Origin: Lepidurus packardi
Taxonomy: Eukaryota; Arthropoda; Branchiopoda; Notostraca; Triopsidae
Reading direction: 5' to 3'
Assembly (NCBI GenBank): GCA_023053545.1
Contig: JAKZAN010000002.1
Coordinates: 9,916,790 to 9,980,789 of the forward strand
DNA: 64,000 nucleotides
Both the position numbers and the translations under genes were made by a program. Each line of letters opens with the position of its first letter. Position 1 is the first letter of the stretch. This document shows positions 13,301 through 25,200 of the stretch, piece by piece. Below the pieces are notes generated by a model. That model ran no database searches. It was not told where the DNA came from and was given only the letters and a program-made list of their open reading frames with translations.

Positions 13301-16300
13301 TTTCTAATGAAGGCACGGAGTTGCGGCTGGCCAGTATCCGACAAGAAGATATTGGCGACTACGTTTGTATTGCCCGGAATGGCGAGGGTCGAGTGCACCA
13401 TACCACCAAAGTGGTTGTAGCAGGCAAGTTTGATTGAACAGAACTCGGGTTGTGTATGAGATCAATAGCTTTGACAAGGAAAAAATGGAATGGGGCAGAC
13501 TGTGGAATATGAATTTAGTTTAATAGTTTTGCGTGGGGGAATGTTGACAGGTGGAGCGGTCATTGTAGTTCCGCCGCATAACACAACTCGCTTAGAAGGG
13601 GAGCGGGTGGAAATGGCTTGTGAAGCGAGAGCACATCCTGCCAATGTCTCGGTACAATGGTTGCGGGAAAGCGTCCCTGTCAAGTCTTTATCTTGGTTGG
13701 AAAGTCGCGTGAACGTACGGAAAGATGGCGCTCTGGTTATTAACCCGGTCAGTGCAGAAGATCGGGGGACGTACACATGCGAGGTCAGCAATGGCATTGG
13801 AGAGCCGCAGAAAGCTTCAGCCTTCCTAGAAGTTGAATGTAAGCATTGAGTACTTATATAGCACGTATATAAAAATATATACATATTTTAATACAAGTGT
13901 TTTTAAGATAAACATATATATATAAAATATCTCAGAAAGTATATTTAAAATATCTCAGAAAGTATACAAATGTATGTTTAGTAATTTAAAGCTGTAATGT
14001 AATATCAAGGGAGTGTGGGTTTTGTAAGGAGAGAGGCCTTATGTTTATGCCCGTTAGTGTAATCCTGTTTTTATAATTCTAGTTCCTGCTCGCGTTTCCT
14101 TCACACCCACGGTGCAATATTTGCCGTTCCGATTATCGGGTGTTGTCAGATGTCATGTGGAAGCCAACCCGCCCTTTCAATTTATTACGTGGACCAAAGA
14201 TAAACGGATTTTTGACCCATTCGAGACACAAGGAGTCGTCGTTTTAACCAACGGCTCTTTACTCTTCCAGAAAGTAAATATGACATGTTTTATGGTCTCC
14301 TTTTATTGTTTCCTGGCGGAGGAAAGGGTTGGGGAAAGGGAGGGATTGCCTTTCTGCTTCCTGTATCTTTTTATTGCCATTTTCTTTCATTTACCCAAGC
14401 TTCTGCTTGCGACTTACTGTTGTTTGATCGAGGACCGTGGGGGAAGTTAATAAGAAACTGTCTGGGAAGCTGCAAGTCCGAACAACAGAACTCCGTTTTC
14501 TAATCAGGTCTCCCAATTTCGTAGGTCAGCCAAGATCACCAGGGCAGATATACGTGCACGCCATATAACGTCCATGGAACGGCAGGCTCGTCGGGAATTA
14601 TGGAAGTTTTGGTTAGAGAACCACCCGTCTTCCAGACTCGACCTCAAGCTGTATATCAACGAAAATTGGATGACGAAATTCGCATGGAGTGTGAAGCTCA
14701 AGGCGCCCCGCCCCCAACCTTAACATGGAGGAGGGTACATGACCTTGATTACACTTCTTCATAACTTCTAACTTCATTCTTTGAATCCTTCATAATATTA
14801 AAAAATTAGATTAAGATCGCAAGAATTTAAAAATTTTAAAAACTATGTTTCTTTTTTCATAAGCCAATTTGGGGATAATAAATTTGCTAAAAACCTGAGA
14901 TTTATTTATATTGCATCTATTTAAATGTATGTTTATTTGTATTTATATATGTGTAATTAAATTATATTTATTTATTTCAAGTATTAAAAGTACGGTTGCG
15001 GGTTTTTCCGCTTAACATTAAACTGCTGGTGTAGCATTATTTCAAGCGTCCTCATTACTGATTTTTAGCTGGATGGGAGACCGTTACCCCGGGACAGAAC
15101 CCGAGTGGAAAATGGACATTTACTGCTGACGAACCTAAAACGAGGGGATTTTGGGGCCTATGAGTGTGTGGCCAGTAACGAAGTCGCTACATTGATAGCG
15201 GCCACGCAGTTGATGATCGAAGGCACCACGCCCCATGCCCCTTACAACGTGACGGTGGAAAGTGGCGAGTTCCATGTGGATCTCGAATGGCAACCGGGTT
15301 ACGCCGGTGGAACGGACTACGTTCAGAAATACGTGATTTGGTAAGTTGAAAAGCACACCCCATAGTTCGGTCGAAAGAGAGCAAGCACTTTTTGAGATTG
15401 ACAAGTTCTAAGTCAATGCTGATGAGGTCTTAATCAAAAGGTACCGCCAAGAGGGAGCTTCCAAATGGATTCCGTTTGAAGTGGAACCGGCAAGTTCCAC
15501 TCGAGCCACGGTGCTCAACTTGCAACCTGGAACTCCGTACGAGTTTCAAGTCATCGGACGCAATCACTTGGGAGAAGGCATGGCTAGTCCAGTGGTGCAA
15601 GTAGCAACTAAAGGTAAAGTTCCTCCGATTAACCTTTTACTTTAAGCCTTTTCCTTATGCCAATCACAAGAAAAAATTCACCACTCGGCGGCCAGGTATA
15701 ATTTATGTAGCAAGTTTTGGCGTAGGCCGCCAGCAAAAAATAAATAAAGCTTTCCAAGTAGCTTAGTTATCTCTTGGAAACCTCCGCTAGTTTTGGCACG
15801 TATATATACTCCATCACACCAACCTTTAACAACTAACAGTATCAACTAACACTGTGCCTTGGTACCGATTTTTTTTTCTTTATTTTTTTCTTTTCTGGGT
15901 TGAACGTATTTTTCCTGCCTTCCTTCCCGCTGCTGCTGGTTCTGGGCTGTAATTTATTACAAAAACACAACTACTACATCAGGGCAAATTCCTCCTACTC
16001 CTAACCCCCCTGGTCCAAGCCGTCTATCTTCTATGGCTCCACCCCCTCAGTCTGAAGATGAAGAAAGTAAGGGCCATTTTTTTCCCAGCTCTCTTTCTTC
16101 TCTTGCTTAGTCCCGACCAAGTTTTTACGTCCAATTCTCTTCATGTTCCCCTGTCCGTCAAGTGCATGTTCAAATTATGATCTTTATGGCACACAGCTTC
16201 TGTTGGCATGATAATCCAATTAACAAAGCTTTTGGCGCAAAGGCGGAGCCTTTTTCTATGAATTTGCGTGGTTCCAAATCCATTTTTTTTGTGTTTACGT

Positions 16301-19300
16301 TACTTTTTATTTCATTTGGGTTTGTAGAACTTCGGAATTATAGCATTGTTGTGTTCCCTACGGATGCAAACGGTTCCACTTATATTCCCACCGTCTTCAA
16401 ACCGAAAGGTCAGCATTGTTTGTATTTTTAGTTTTATCATTTTTGTCATTTTCGTTCACAAAATTGTCTCATGTATGTTTATCCTTGTTCGCTCCATAAA
16501 GCACAGTTTTGCTTGACATACTTTGACTTGACATCTAAGCCTGTTGGAAGCTTACAGAAGGGAGAAAACTCCTACTTCCCCATCATTTCTTTACTAATGA
16601 CAATGTCTTAATGTGACAGGGTTGGCTCCGTTTCCGCCTCGCAATCTCACTCTCGTAGAGCAGGGTGATGGATATCTCCTTACTTGGATGCAACCCAGAG
16701 AAGATGGTGTTGCCGTGGCGTATTACACGGTAGATTATTGCGCAGACGACCAGTGGAAAAGATTAAGCAAGTCCGAGCTCAAACCTTCAGATTCCTCTTT
16801 TTTGGGTAATTGTTTCGATCTTTTTTCTTTTCCTTTTTGTTGGCGTTTCAAGTTTGGCAAGCGTGCCGGCCATTTAAGTCACTTGTACCACTCCCTGATT
16901 AACACTTTGTAGTGTAAAATGTTTGGGAAGTAATAAGATCTTTTTTTTTGGGTTTCCTTGCCATCGTCTTCTATTCACAGTGAAAAACCTGCTTCATGGA
17001 CGCACCTATTACTTCCGCGTGAATGCTCACACGCTAACGAACCAGGCTTCAAGCGAGAAATTCAAGTTTGTCGTGCCCCAGCGAGTCAAAGATAAAGCTA
17101 TCACAGCAGGAATAGTGGGTGGTATCCTCTTCTTCATTGTCGCCATTATCTTGTCTGTCTGTGCTGTCAAAATCTGTAACAAGCGTCGGCGACGGAAACA
17201 GGAGAAAGGTAAAGCGAAACCCCCAGACGCAAAAATATTTGGACATTAACAGTTAATTAATGTTCGTCTTCATTACAGCGTACAACATGGTGGCTTGTCG
17301 AGTAACAGACGCCCGTAACGGGAGCCAAAGTGGGCCGAAGCAAGTGCCTTTGAAAAAGTAAGTAACCTATTAGTATTACCTTAGTAACGGCAAAGTGATG
17401 TCTGCGTCAGTCATTGTTATCTCAAGATGGTAAAAAAGGGCAGCAACCTGCATTTGGGTACGATAATCTTCCGGTGCCACTCCTTGATCTGTCAAGAGCC
17501 TTGAGTACCGACCATGTCACAATATTGATAACGATCAACACTTGGCTAACACTTGAACTTTCTTAGGCGGGTAGTAGACGTAGAGGGATCATGTCTTGTT
17601 TAACATCCCGTATCTGTAAGAATAGCAGCTTCATTATGGCATGTGTGGACATGGGTCTTAAAAACAACAGTCGCTTCAATAGGACATAAACCTTTAACTT
17701 CCGTTCAAATTAACCCAGAGCTGCAACGAGCGCGCTCGAAGTTTCGTGAGCGACGAGCGAGTTCGCTCGTTTATGTTATGGCGAGCGTGAGCGAATAGGA
17801 GTGAGCGAATCGCTCTTTTTGCAGCGCGATCCAGCTGACATACTTTAAGCTAAAGTTTAAAATTTTATAAGTTTAATACAATTTCACACTCCTTGTTTTA
17901 TAATTTTTTACATTCCATGGAGATTTTTAGTTTTTGGGGGGCTATGTGTTGGACAGCTAACATAATAAAGAATCAAAGTTTGAAGAAAGTTCCGTTTTAT
18001 TGTTTAAGGTTTTAGTTCTTTCAATAGATAGAGTTTCATAATGAGCGCGAGCCGCTCTTTTTTAAAAAAAAATTCGAGCGAATGAGCGAATCGCTCGCGA
18101 AAATATGCGACGAGCGAAAGGGAGAGCGCGCTCGAAAAAAAACGAGCGATCTACAGCTCTGAACTAACCTTGTCATCTATGGGAATCTCAGTCTTCTAAT
18201 CTCACTTTTTATCTTCTTTCCCATTGCTTTCCTTCATGTGCGGAATGGGAATGACAACAGAAGAAAAGGTGAGAGGGTTGCTATCATTGTTTGTTTTTTT
18301 GGTTTGCCACGTTTTCGTCTTCCCTTAGGAGCATCACGCTTTTTTCATCTAATATCCATTAAAGATGTACTGGAAAAGGAGAAGAATTAATAGACAATTT
18401 TGCAATTTCGTAGAGGACGGCCACGCCGATTGCCCTCTTTAACAGCGACCTATGTGAAAGCATTTCGGCGCCCTTTTCAGCAATGGAAACGGCGACGAAT
18501 CCCTCATAGAATACAGGGAATTGGTGGTAGTGGCGATGTCATAGACGGAGGATGGGGTTCCAGCCGGAGTGCAGACGATAAGCAACAGGACCCGGATTGG
18601 CAAGAGTACGGTGGCGCATTGTTGCGCCGCAGACGCGTTCGGCCAGCCAGGTATTCGGTTGAAGCCCAATTCTCTCAACCTGCTGGCTGGATCTCGCGAA
18701 CGCCGGACGGTAAATTTGTATTGGATGCCTCAACGTCGTCACCCGCTTCGCCTTGGAGTACGAGTAGTCCTTCCCGCCCCCTCTTAGAAACTCATTTCCC
18801 AGTCAGTGCATTTTCGTTCCCTTACACGACCGCGGACACGCGATCCTACGAACCTTTACCCGCGGCAATAGTGGAGAGCGGCGTGTACCGTATCGGAGGA
18901 AGTCGGGCGAGTGTGTACCATCGACCGCAACCTATTCTCCGCCGGGAAGTGAGTCCACTTCCGCCGCCGCCACTTGGCGACACCCGCGTTCCGCAGGCAG
19001 TTTGGTCCCCGGAATTCGGGCGTCACCTGATTCCGGAGGTAGCTACTATTTACACGCCAGCTAGTCGAAAGGAAATGCGAGCCAGCTCACCCGGACCTGG
19101 ATTGGGTTTCCTGTCACCGACGACCTTCAGTGACGTCAGTTCCGTCCGGCAACCCAGCTCTGTGGAGCGCTCATTCCCCACCACACTCATTTCCTCCCGA
19201 CTCTCATCACAGTTTGACGGTGCGACGCCACAAGGATCAGTCAGTTTTGGCCATGTTTTCCCGTACGCTCTGCCATTGTCGCCGAGTACCTTCAACACTC

Positions 19301-20492
19301 GCTATATCAGAGAATTACCTGCGCTCCGCCCGATCCAAGAACACTTACAAATGCAGCAACGGTTCGTGCCCCGGTTCCAAACTCAGGTGGAAGTCCACAC
19401 GCCCCGATCTGCGTTACCCCTTCGACCGGTGGTTTCAGCCAGTCCAGATTTAGGATTACTAGTAACCGAATCTGGGCGACACGTCCATCATATTCCTGCC
19501 CCGCCCTACATACCTCCACCGAATCCACTCCGGTCGCCCATGTACAGGCCTCTTGTTGTTTCCACCGGCACCCGACCGCTAGCTACCAGTTCACCGCCTC
19601 GATCTCGAACCTCTTGGAGTCGAAGAAGGTCTCCTTCCACCTTGCAAGAGTCGCGGCTGTTGTCCAAGGCGGCTGAACCGTGGATCTTACATCGACCGTC
19701 AGACATTACAAGTAGAACACGTACAAGCCTAGCTAGCGCGTCCAGTGGACGTGGGAGCAGTTCCCGGAATCCCGACTGACGGTGACGACGCAAGCACCCC
19801 ACAAATCTGAAATGTCTATAACCAAACATTCGCCGCAAAGTTTATCCAGCTCAAGTGGGTTTGAGAGCAAGAATACCTCGCAGCAAAACCAGAGCTCACA
19901 ATCGGGATCAGGCTCCGGTCAGTCCCAGCTGATACCCGCCGACAGTAGTTCGTCGTGGAGTACACCCCCCGCCAGGGTCAAAACAGATGGCATTTACGTC
20001 AATTGGCCGCCTAGATCCCCAGCTCAACGCGAACTCTCTCCAACTTCGCACAGACCTCCTCCGTGGCCGAGTTCGTCGCTTGACACCAACAGCCCCTCTG
20101 TAACTGTGGAAGAGACCGTAATCGTGGAGCCTAGCTCGGACGAACTAGCGGATCCGTTGCCATGGTCTTCACCCCGCCTACTTACCATACAAACTTCGGC
20201 CAGTCTTCCACCGGTGATGAGTGTGCTGGATGCGTCTGTGGATAATCACTACGAGTTTGATTCTGCTCAAAGCCCAGGTGGCGGGTCGTCTGACGTGTCA
20301 GAAATGATTTTATTACCTTCTCCTTCACGGATGTTACATGCCCCTGATCCGTCAGGACCAGGACCTCCTCCCAAAGTGCGCAAATTGGCCAAATATGAGA
20401 ATGTGGAAGCGCGCGTGCAAGCTATGAAAGAAGAGTTTCAGGAATATCGCAAGAAACGAGCCAAAAGTGGTGAACTTGAAAGCGTGTGTTAA
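4007..20492 (+). CDS. tutl: turtle, Ig/FNIII transmembrane cell-adhesion protein
   Basis: Orthologue of Drosophila turtle, a neuronal Ig-superfamily surface protein acting in dendrite branching, axon patterning and behaviour. Exons: 4007-4361, 9974-10107, 12808-13036, 13148-13423, 13551-13838, 14083-14273, 14525-14734, 15069-15340, 15441-15613, 15983-16066, 16328-16408, 16620-16805, 16981-17208, 17279-17357, 18414-19720, 19795-20492. Every junction keeps phase, giving about 1596 residues. Order: N-terminal extension and signal peptide, five Ig domains, FNIII-1, two small cassettes, FNIII-2, one membrane span, long tail. Diagnostic stretches include DQGWYECKVVFLNR in Ig1 and VQYLPFR in Ig4. 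Family similarity is recalled, not searched. The first exon and the 19.7-kb junction are the weak points. Confidence 0.9.
4362..9973 (+). other. turtle intron 1 (5.6 kb)
   Basis: Large first intron between the signal-peptide exon and the Ig1 exon. It contains the foldback element at 5901-6345 and a G run at 7625-7641. No further exon with matching phase and family similarity was found. A TATAA-like sequence near 7392 has no coding sequence attached. Confidence 0.6.
5901..6345. mobile_element. full-length palindromic MITE, copy 1 (family 1)
   Basis: Terminal inverted repeats taagggcacggtgtactgc (left) and gcagtacaccgtggcctta (right) match at 18 of 19 positions. The two arms stay inverted-complementary almost to the centre near 6120, including gtggcac and the stretch around cataattct. 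The flanking TA is compatible with a Tc1/mariner-type target. It lies inside turtle intron 1. Diverged relatives lie at 24384-24793 and 36439-36834. No coding capacity. Confidence 0.8.
9974..15340 (+). CDS. tutl: turtle Ig1-Ig5 exon block
   Basis: Seven exons encode five Ig domains. Ig1 is split between 9974-10107 (first Cys in FNCHVEF, then QWHKK) and 12808-13036 (YVWYDNYP, second Cys in GWYECKV). Ig2 is 13148-13423 (LTCQAEG, DYVCIARN). Ig3 is 13551-13838 (MACEARA, TYTCEVSNG). Ig4 is split between 14083-14273 and 14525-14734 (VRCHVEA, RYTCTPYN). Ig5 runs from 14525-14734 (MECEAQG) into 15069-15340 (AYECVASNE), which then opens FNIII-1. Each domain keeps its disulphide cysteines and the D-x-G-x-Y-x-C core. 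The intron after Ig2 uses a GC donor at 13424. Confidence 0.92.
10108..12807 (+). other. turtle intron 2 (2.7 kb)
   Basis: Splits the Ig1 domain. It contains a CT-rich microsatellite near 10590-10608 and several open frames on both strands that look compositional and not coding. No extra exon seen. Confidence 0.6.
15069..17208 (+). CDS. tutl: turtle FNIII domains, cassette exons and membrane span
   Basis: FNIII-1 covers 15069-15340 and 15441-15613 (LEWQPGYAGG, then YEFQVIGRN). Two small exons follow, 15983-16066 (84 nt, Pro/Ser-rich and acidic, ends SEDEE) and 16328-16408 (81 nt, contains FPTDANGSTY). Both are phase 1-1, so either can be skipped without a frame change. FNIII-2 is 16620-16805 plus the start of 16981-17208. 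That last exon encodes a hydrophobic span (GIVGGILFFIVAIILSVCAV) and a stop-transfer cluster KRRRRK. Protein topology is therefore type I. Confidence 0.9.
17279..20492 (+). CDS. tutl: turtle intracellular tail
   Basis: Exons 17279-17357, 18414-19720 and probably 19795-20492 encode an intracellular region of about 700 residues. It is rich in Ser, Pro and Arg with no recognisable enzyme domain, so it is probably a disordered scaffold tail. Near the end a charged, helix-like stretch (KYENVEARVQAMKEEFQEY) resembles the conserved end of fly turtle. The protein ends Ser-Val-Cys, which could be a weak PDZ-type ligand (inference). The frame changes between 19716 and 19776. A 74-nt GT-AG intron (19721-19794) would restore it, but it lacks a pyrimidine tract. 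Confidence 0.75.
17716..18161. mobile_element. hAT-type MITE inside turtle intron
   Basis: The ends are CAGAGCTG and its inverted complement CAGCTCTG. They are flanked by AATTAACC (17708-17715) and AACTAACC (18162-18169), an 8-bp duplication with one mismatch, as hAT elements make. Both subterminal regions are dense in GAGCGA and TCGCTC motifs, which form many alternative hairpins. The element is 446 bp without coding capacity and sits in the 1.06-kb intron before the turtle tail exon. Confidence 0.85.
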
Positions 20493-21783
20493 AAGTTTGG
20501 AAAAGAATAACAGTCATTCAAACTGTGTTGTGAGAGTTGTACTGTAAACACGTGGGGGAAAGAAACAAAACAGAGACGCTAATTTCGGTGCCACGTGTCA
20601 TGGAGAGCAAAAGACTTTTCACACAATTTTGAGATAGCAATATTTGACGGATCTCTTTCGGCAAGAGTCCAGTATTACTACGCTAATAACCCACTATTTC
20701 CGCCCTCCCACCTCTCTTCCCCTCGTCCCCTCCCCCCTTTCAAATATATTGAATATTCGCTGTCCACGAAAGGGACATAAGTTATGGCTTTTTTTTCTTA
20801 ACCAAGCATTCTCTTTTACCAGGTCTCAAGAAGTCTTTAGAACGAATTTCTCCCCTCTCACCCTGTTCCCCATCCCCCAACGGTGTTCACAATTTTTAAC
20901 GTTTTACCTGATCCAACCTCGAGTCAATTGTTTGACACGAACGAGTGTAAATGTACTAAACTGATGATAGTTTTCCCGCTCAAAGATGTGCGTGGCAGGA
21001 AAAATTCAAATCATTGCAATCCACTTAGAGAAACAACACAAATGATTTCAAAAGACGCGTAGTGGAGAAGAATTTACACTTAACGGTTGTTTTCCGCGAC
21101 TTTTTCCTAAAGAAGACCCTAATTCCTGGTACTATTTCATCTCCTCCCAATTGTGTCGTTTGACATGAAGGAACCTCACCGCAAGTTTTCCAACATTCCA
21201 CTTTCATTCCTGCCATAAAGGAAACAGCATTCTTGCAAAAAAAAAAAAAAAAAAAACGGAAAGAAGCGTCAGCCAAGTGTTAATCGATATGGTGGATTTT
21301 GTATATAATCTTGGCACGTGTTTTAGGGAAAAGCAGTCGAGCAGTGCGTTAGAGCCCATATGCTTCAATGTGTGTCTGTCGTGTTGGTTGCTACGGGTTT
21401 GATTTTCGATTTCCGGACAAAATGTTCATGGGTTTCTTATTTCTCGGTGATCATGCATTTCAAATCTACATATTATTATTATTATTTTTCTAGTTTGATT
21501 CCTTCCATGGGACATTTTTCCACATTTTTTTTGCTGTTAAAGATTTTCTTTCCTGTTATCTATTGGTGCTAAAAAAAGAAGCGAATGTAAAAGAGTACGC
21601 AACCTTTCTTTAATTTCAAGATGCTGTCACTGCCAAACTTGCGTTTTGATTTATGTTGCTTCCGGGACTTTTGCGAAGACAAATACTCAAAAAAGATGTG
21701 TACGAGGATTGATATACATGAGATTAAAAAGTAAGCTATCGCTTTGGAATTTTAGAAGTCTATTTACAGGCTAACATACTACA
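20493..21783. other. turtle 3' untranslated region and spacer
   Basis: Begins after the turtle stop codon and ends at the stop of the convergent small membrane-protein gene. It has an A run near 21237-21256. I see no clear AATAAA for turtle close to its stop. An ATTAAA at 21723-21728 is a possible distal signal. Confidence 0.5.
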
Positions 21784-22082
21784 TTATGCACTCGATCCAC
21801 TTTCCGGATTGGGTTTTTCTACTTCTCCTCGCTCAAAGTATTTAATACCCTGGAAAAAAATGAGATTTCATTACATAAAAAATCCTGGGATTATATAATA
21901 ATATCAATACCCACCTCTAGAACAGAAGCAGGAAGAGTTTCCTTCATTTTCTTGGGGACAAAAGCTTCATTGTTTTGCAATGCAAGCCAACCCACGTGCA
22001 AACCAATAATTATGGGCACCATTACTATGACTACTGCATTCTTTTTGAAGTATTTTGACCAACGAGACCTCCAGTCTTCCAT
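21784..22082 (-). CDS. small single-span membrane protein, two exons
   Basis: Exon 1 is 22082-21915, from ATG in good context (GGACAATGG). Exon 2 is 21849-21784, joined at phase 0 across a 65-nt GT-AG intron with a strong pyrimidine tract. The 77-residue product has a charged start (KYFKK), one hydrophobic helix (VVIVMVPIIIGLHVGWLAL) and a hydrophilic tail (YFERGEVEKPNPES). Size and charge resemble small inner mitochondrial or ER membrane proteins, but I cannot name the family. A splice donor at about 22230 (GGAAAGGTAAGT on -) suggests a 5' non-coding exon upstream. Convergent with turtle. Confidence 0.6.
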
Positions 22083-22239
22083 TGTCCTAGTCTTATAATC
22101 TTGGTCACCAGCACAGCAAACGAAAGAGCTCCTAAGTCCAGCAGAAAATATAATAATTCTTGTTACTCCTAAAAAATAATAATCACTTTATAATTATTAA
22201 AGCTTAAGACGTTAAGTTTAAGTTAAGAACTTACCTTTC

Positions 22240-25200
22240 CACTTCCTTTCATTGACAAAACGTAACCGTGAGTGTGGAAAGCCAGGAGATGGAAATAGGG
22301 CGGGAGCAGAGGTAAACGTGGGTATGCTTCTACTTTAGACTTTCCGCAGGTTTCGAAGGACCTGCTGTCACCTTACGGCAAGAAACACAGGTTTGATTCA
22401 TAACAGAAAAAAGATGTCTCAACTATTTGCGCCAAACGTCAGCTAAAGTTCCAAATGAAATTGTTACTTTTTAATACGTGCATCTCCATGTATACTTGAC
22501 TAGTACAAGATACACCCGAGACGTATACGGTAATCTTAAAACTCAGTGCAGTTTATTTGTAATGGTTGACATCCGAACTTGTTATCCTATATCCATGGTA
22601 TGTCGTGTATGGTGCAACTGCAGAAATATTTGGGAAGATTATCTCGGAACCACTTTACCTGGTTAAGTGGTTCCAAGATCACGCTGATCTTCCAATGCAA
22701 GAAGGTAAGGTTTCTTTTATTGGTTTTGTATTGGTCTCACTTGTCATTCTGAGCGCCAACCCAATTTGTGTTATGAAAATCTGTCATATATGTTGCAGAT
22801 TAGGGCATAGTAAGAAAGCAATAATATCAACCGGGATTGGTAGTTTGCTCCCAAATTGCTTCATAATCTCGCAACAGAACCAGTATCAAGCAGAGAGAGT
22901 GAAGATGTTTCGCAACCCAAGGGTGGAAAAGTGCATTGTTAGGGATTTTACGGCTTACATCTGGGTTTGATTCCCTAGTTTACGATCCGTAATGTAACAT
23001 ATGACCTTTTTATGCGTGGATCTGATACTAGTGTACTGTTGGATCCGCTATTGTTGTATTTATGGGAGCATTGAAGCTGAAAGCTCGGGCTTGATCAATG
23101 ACAAGTGGTAAAATGGGAAACCATGGTCGTAGGAAGCTTCAAGTCTGCTTTTTCGCCTCCCAAGATTCGAATTTTATACATCATGTATACTAACAGACAG
23201 AATAAGCCTGAAGGGAAGAAAAACGCCTTGTGTTACTCCCGGTACCCGGAGCCTTTCCCTTATCGCTTTCTAGACTCATTTATGTCGCCCATCTCACACA
23301 AGTCTTTACAATTAAAACTGATGACAAAAGGGACCACTCTTCCCCGCCGTTGATAACCTTTGGGCACTTTATCGATTCATACTCCACAGGGCACCAACTT
23401 GGACAATTAGTCTCTGTTGAAATTCTACCTCCGAAAGCCTGTATCAACTAGTGTATCTTCGGAAGAGGTATATCCCGCAAACTAGCTGAATACTCAGCTA
23501 TGCATTGAACTTGTTGCTGAAGGAATGGATGGTGTTAAGCACGCGAAAGGAGAATCCTAGCTATTTATAAAAAAGGAGAAAAAAAGTGCCTGGATATAGA
23601 GAGAATGTCTTTGCTTTTGCGGTAACTGGAATGAAAGGGGGATGGTTTGTTTAAAGCCAGGGGTATCAAATGGGATCTATGCCATTCACATTCCAACGAA
23701 GCATAACACGTGTAGGCGTTCAGGGTTACCTTATTTCTTGCCTAGCAAACATGTAAGGCAACCTTGCATCCTTGTTTGTTATAGAAGAAGCGTCTTCTTT
23801 GTCAAAATGTTGCTATTGGCGTTTTTACCGCTCCCGCGCCGACCGCCTTCTTTATTTTCTTTCTTATGAGTATTCCCCTTTCTTCTGTAGGTGGGTCCGT
23901 GCTTTACTCGCGAGAGACTAATAGTGCATTTTATGATTTGGCAACTCGCCTTGCCCTTGCTCCTGCTTTGGCTTTGAGAAGATCAATGATGGATTGAGAG
24001 AATTGGCGGAGCGAGAATGACCGACTTGGAAGTGACACCACGTCATAAATTCCAAGTAGAACACAGAAAAACAGACCTGCAATATGACCTTCCTTTCACA
24101 TCGCTATTCGTGAACAAGAAGCTAGCGGAAGGACAAGACTTAAATCAATAGGTACAATTCCGAGATCGCAAAAATAATTAGGTAGAAACCCGAGCTATGT
24201 GTAATCTTGTTAATCTTCTTTCCAATTATGACGTGTTGTTGTTGTTATTTGATATAATCTATCAAATTCTTGCAGTGTTGGAAGCGTTTCACCTAAGTTT
24301 AATTAGATTTTTTTTAAAAGGAGCTATGTGTTTATAAAGAGCAGTATATTTATTATTAAAACTAGTGCGACTAAAACTATTCTTAAGGCCATGGTGTAGT
24401 GGAACCCCTTATGGCGCTACAGCATGTGAAATTTTGATTCGAAAGTTATAACTCCCTGTGCATTATAATGAAAGTGTATTGTGACAGTAGTGTAGGGGAT
24501 TTGGAAGTCTTTTAAATTAAGTGCATCTTTCTTAATATCTTTTTGCGTAATTTTTTTTACAAGTCTTCCAAGTTATGAAAATTTTAAACAAATTATATAT
24601 CAAAATGGTACACAACTAGCTGAGTAGCTCTTATTATTAAGATATTTAGGAAAAATAGTTTTTCAATTGTCTCTTTATCTTTCTTTTAATTTCTTGTTAG
24701 AAGCTTATGAAATTACATTGAGAAAGGGTATGGCATCAGTGCCCTCTTCTGACAAAAAAATTATGAATTACTTGAAGTACACCGAGACTTTTAGACTTGT
24801 AGCAAATAAGTTTTTACTGGCCTGCATCATTCCGGGTCTGAACACAGTACCATTCGTGGCTTCTTTTAAAACTACTGAGACTAAGCATAACTAGCTTAGC
24901 AAAACAAAAGCGAAATTCATGAAGACAAATGCTTTTTGTATCCTATAATCCTAATCAGCACGTGTGAATTCTTAGCGTGCTTCGTTCACCAACGTTCGTG
25001 TTTGTCAGTCCGTCGGTTGACTATATTTTGGAATTTGGGAGAATGTACCTACGTATATTTGTCTTTTTTTTTTAATTCAGATGGTCTTGTCGATATAGTT
25101 AATGACACTGCGGCTGGCGTTCCTTGATCTTCCGCGTAGAAGTAATTTTTCCACTCAGAGGGGCTGCAGTTGAATTGGTGACAGAAGTTTTACTTTAAAA

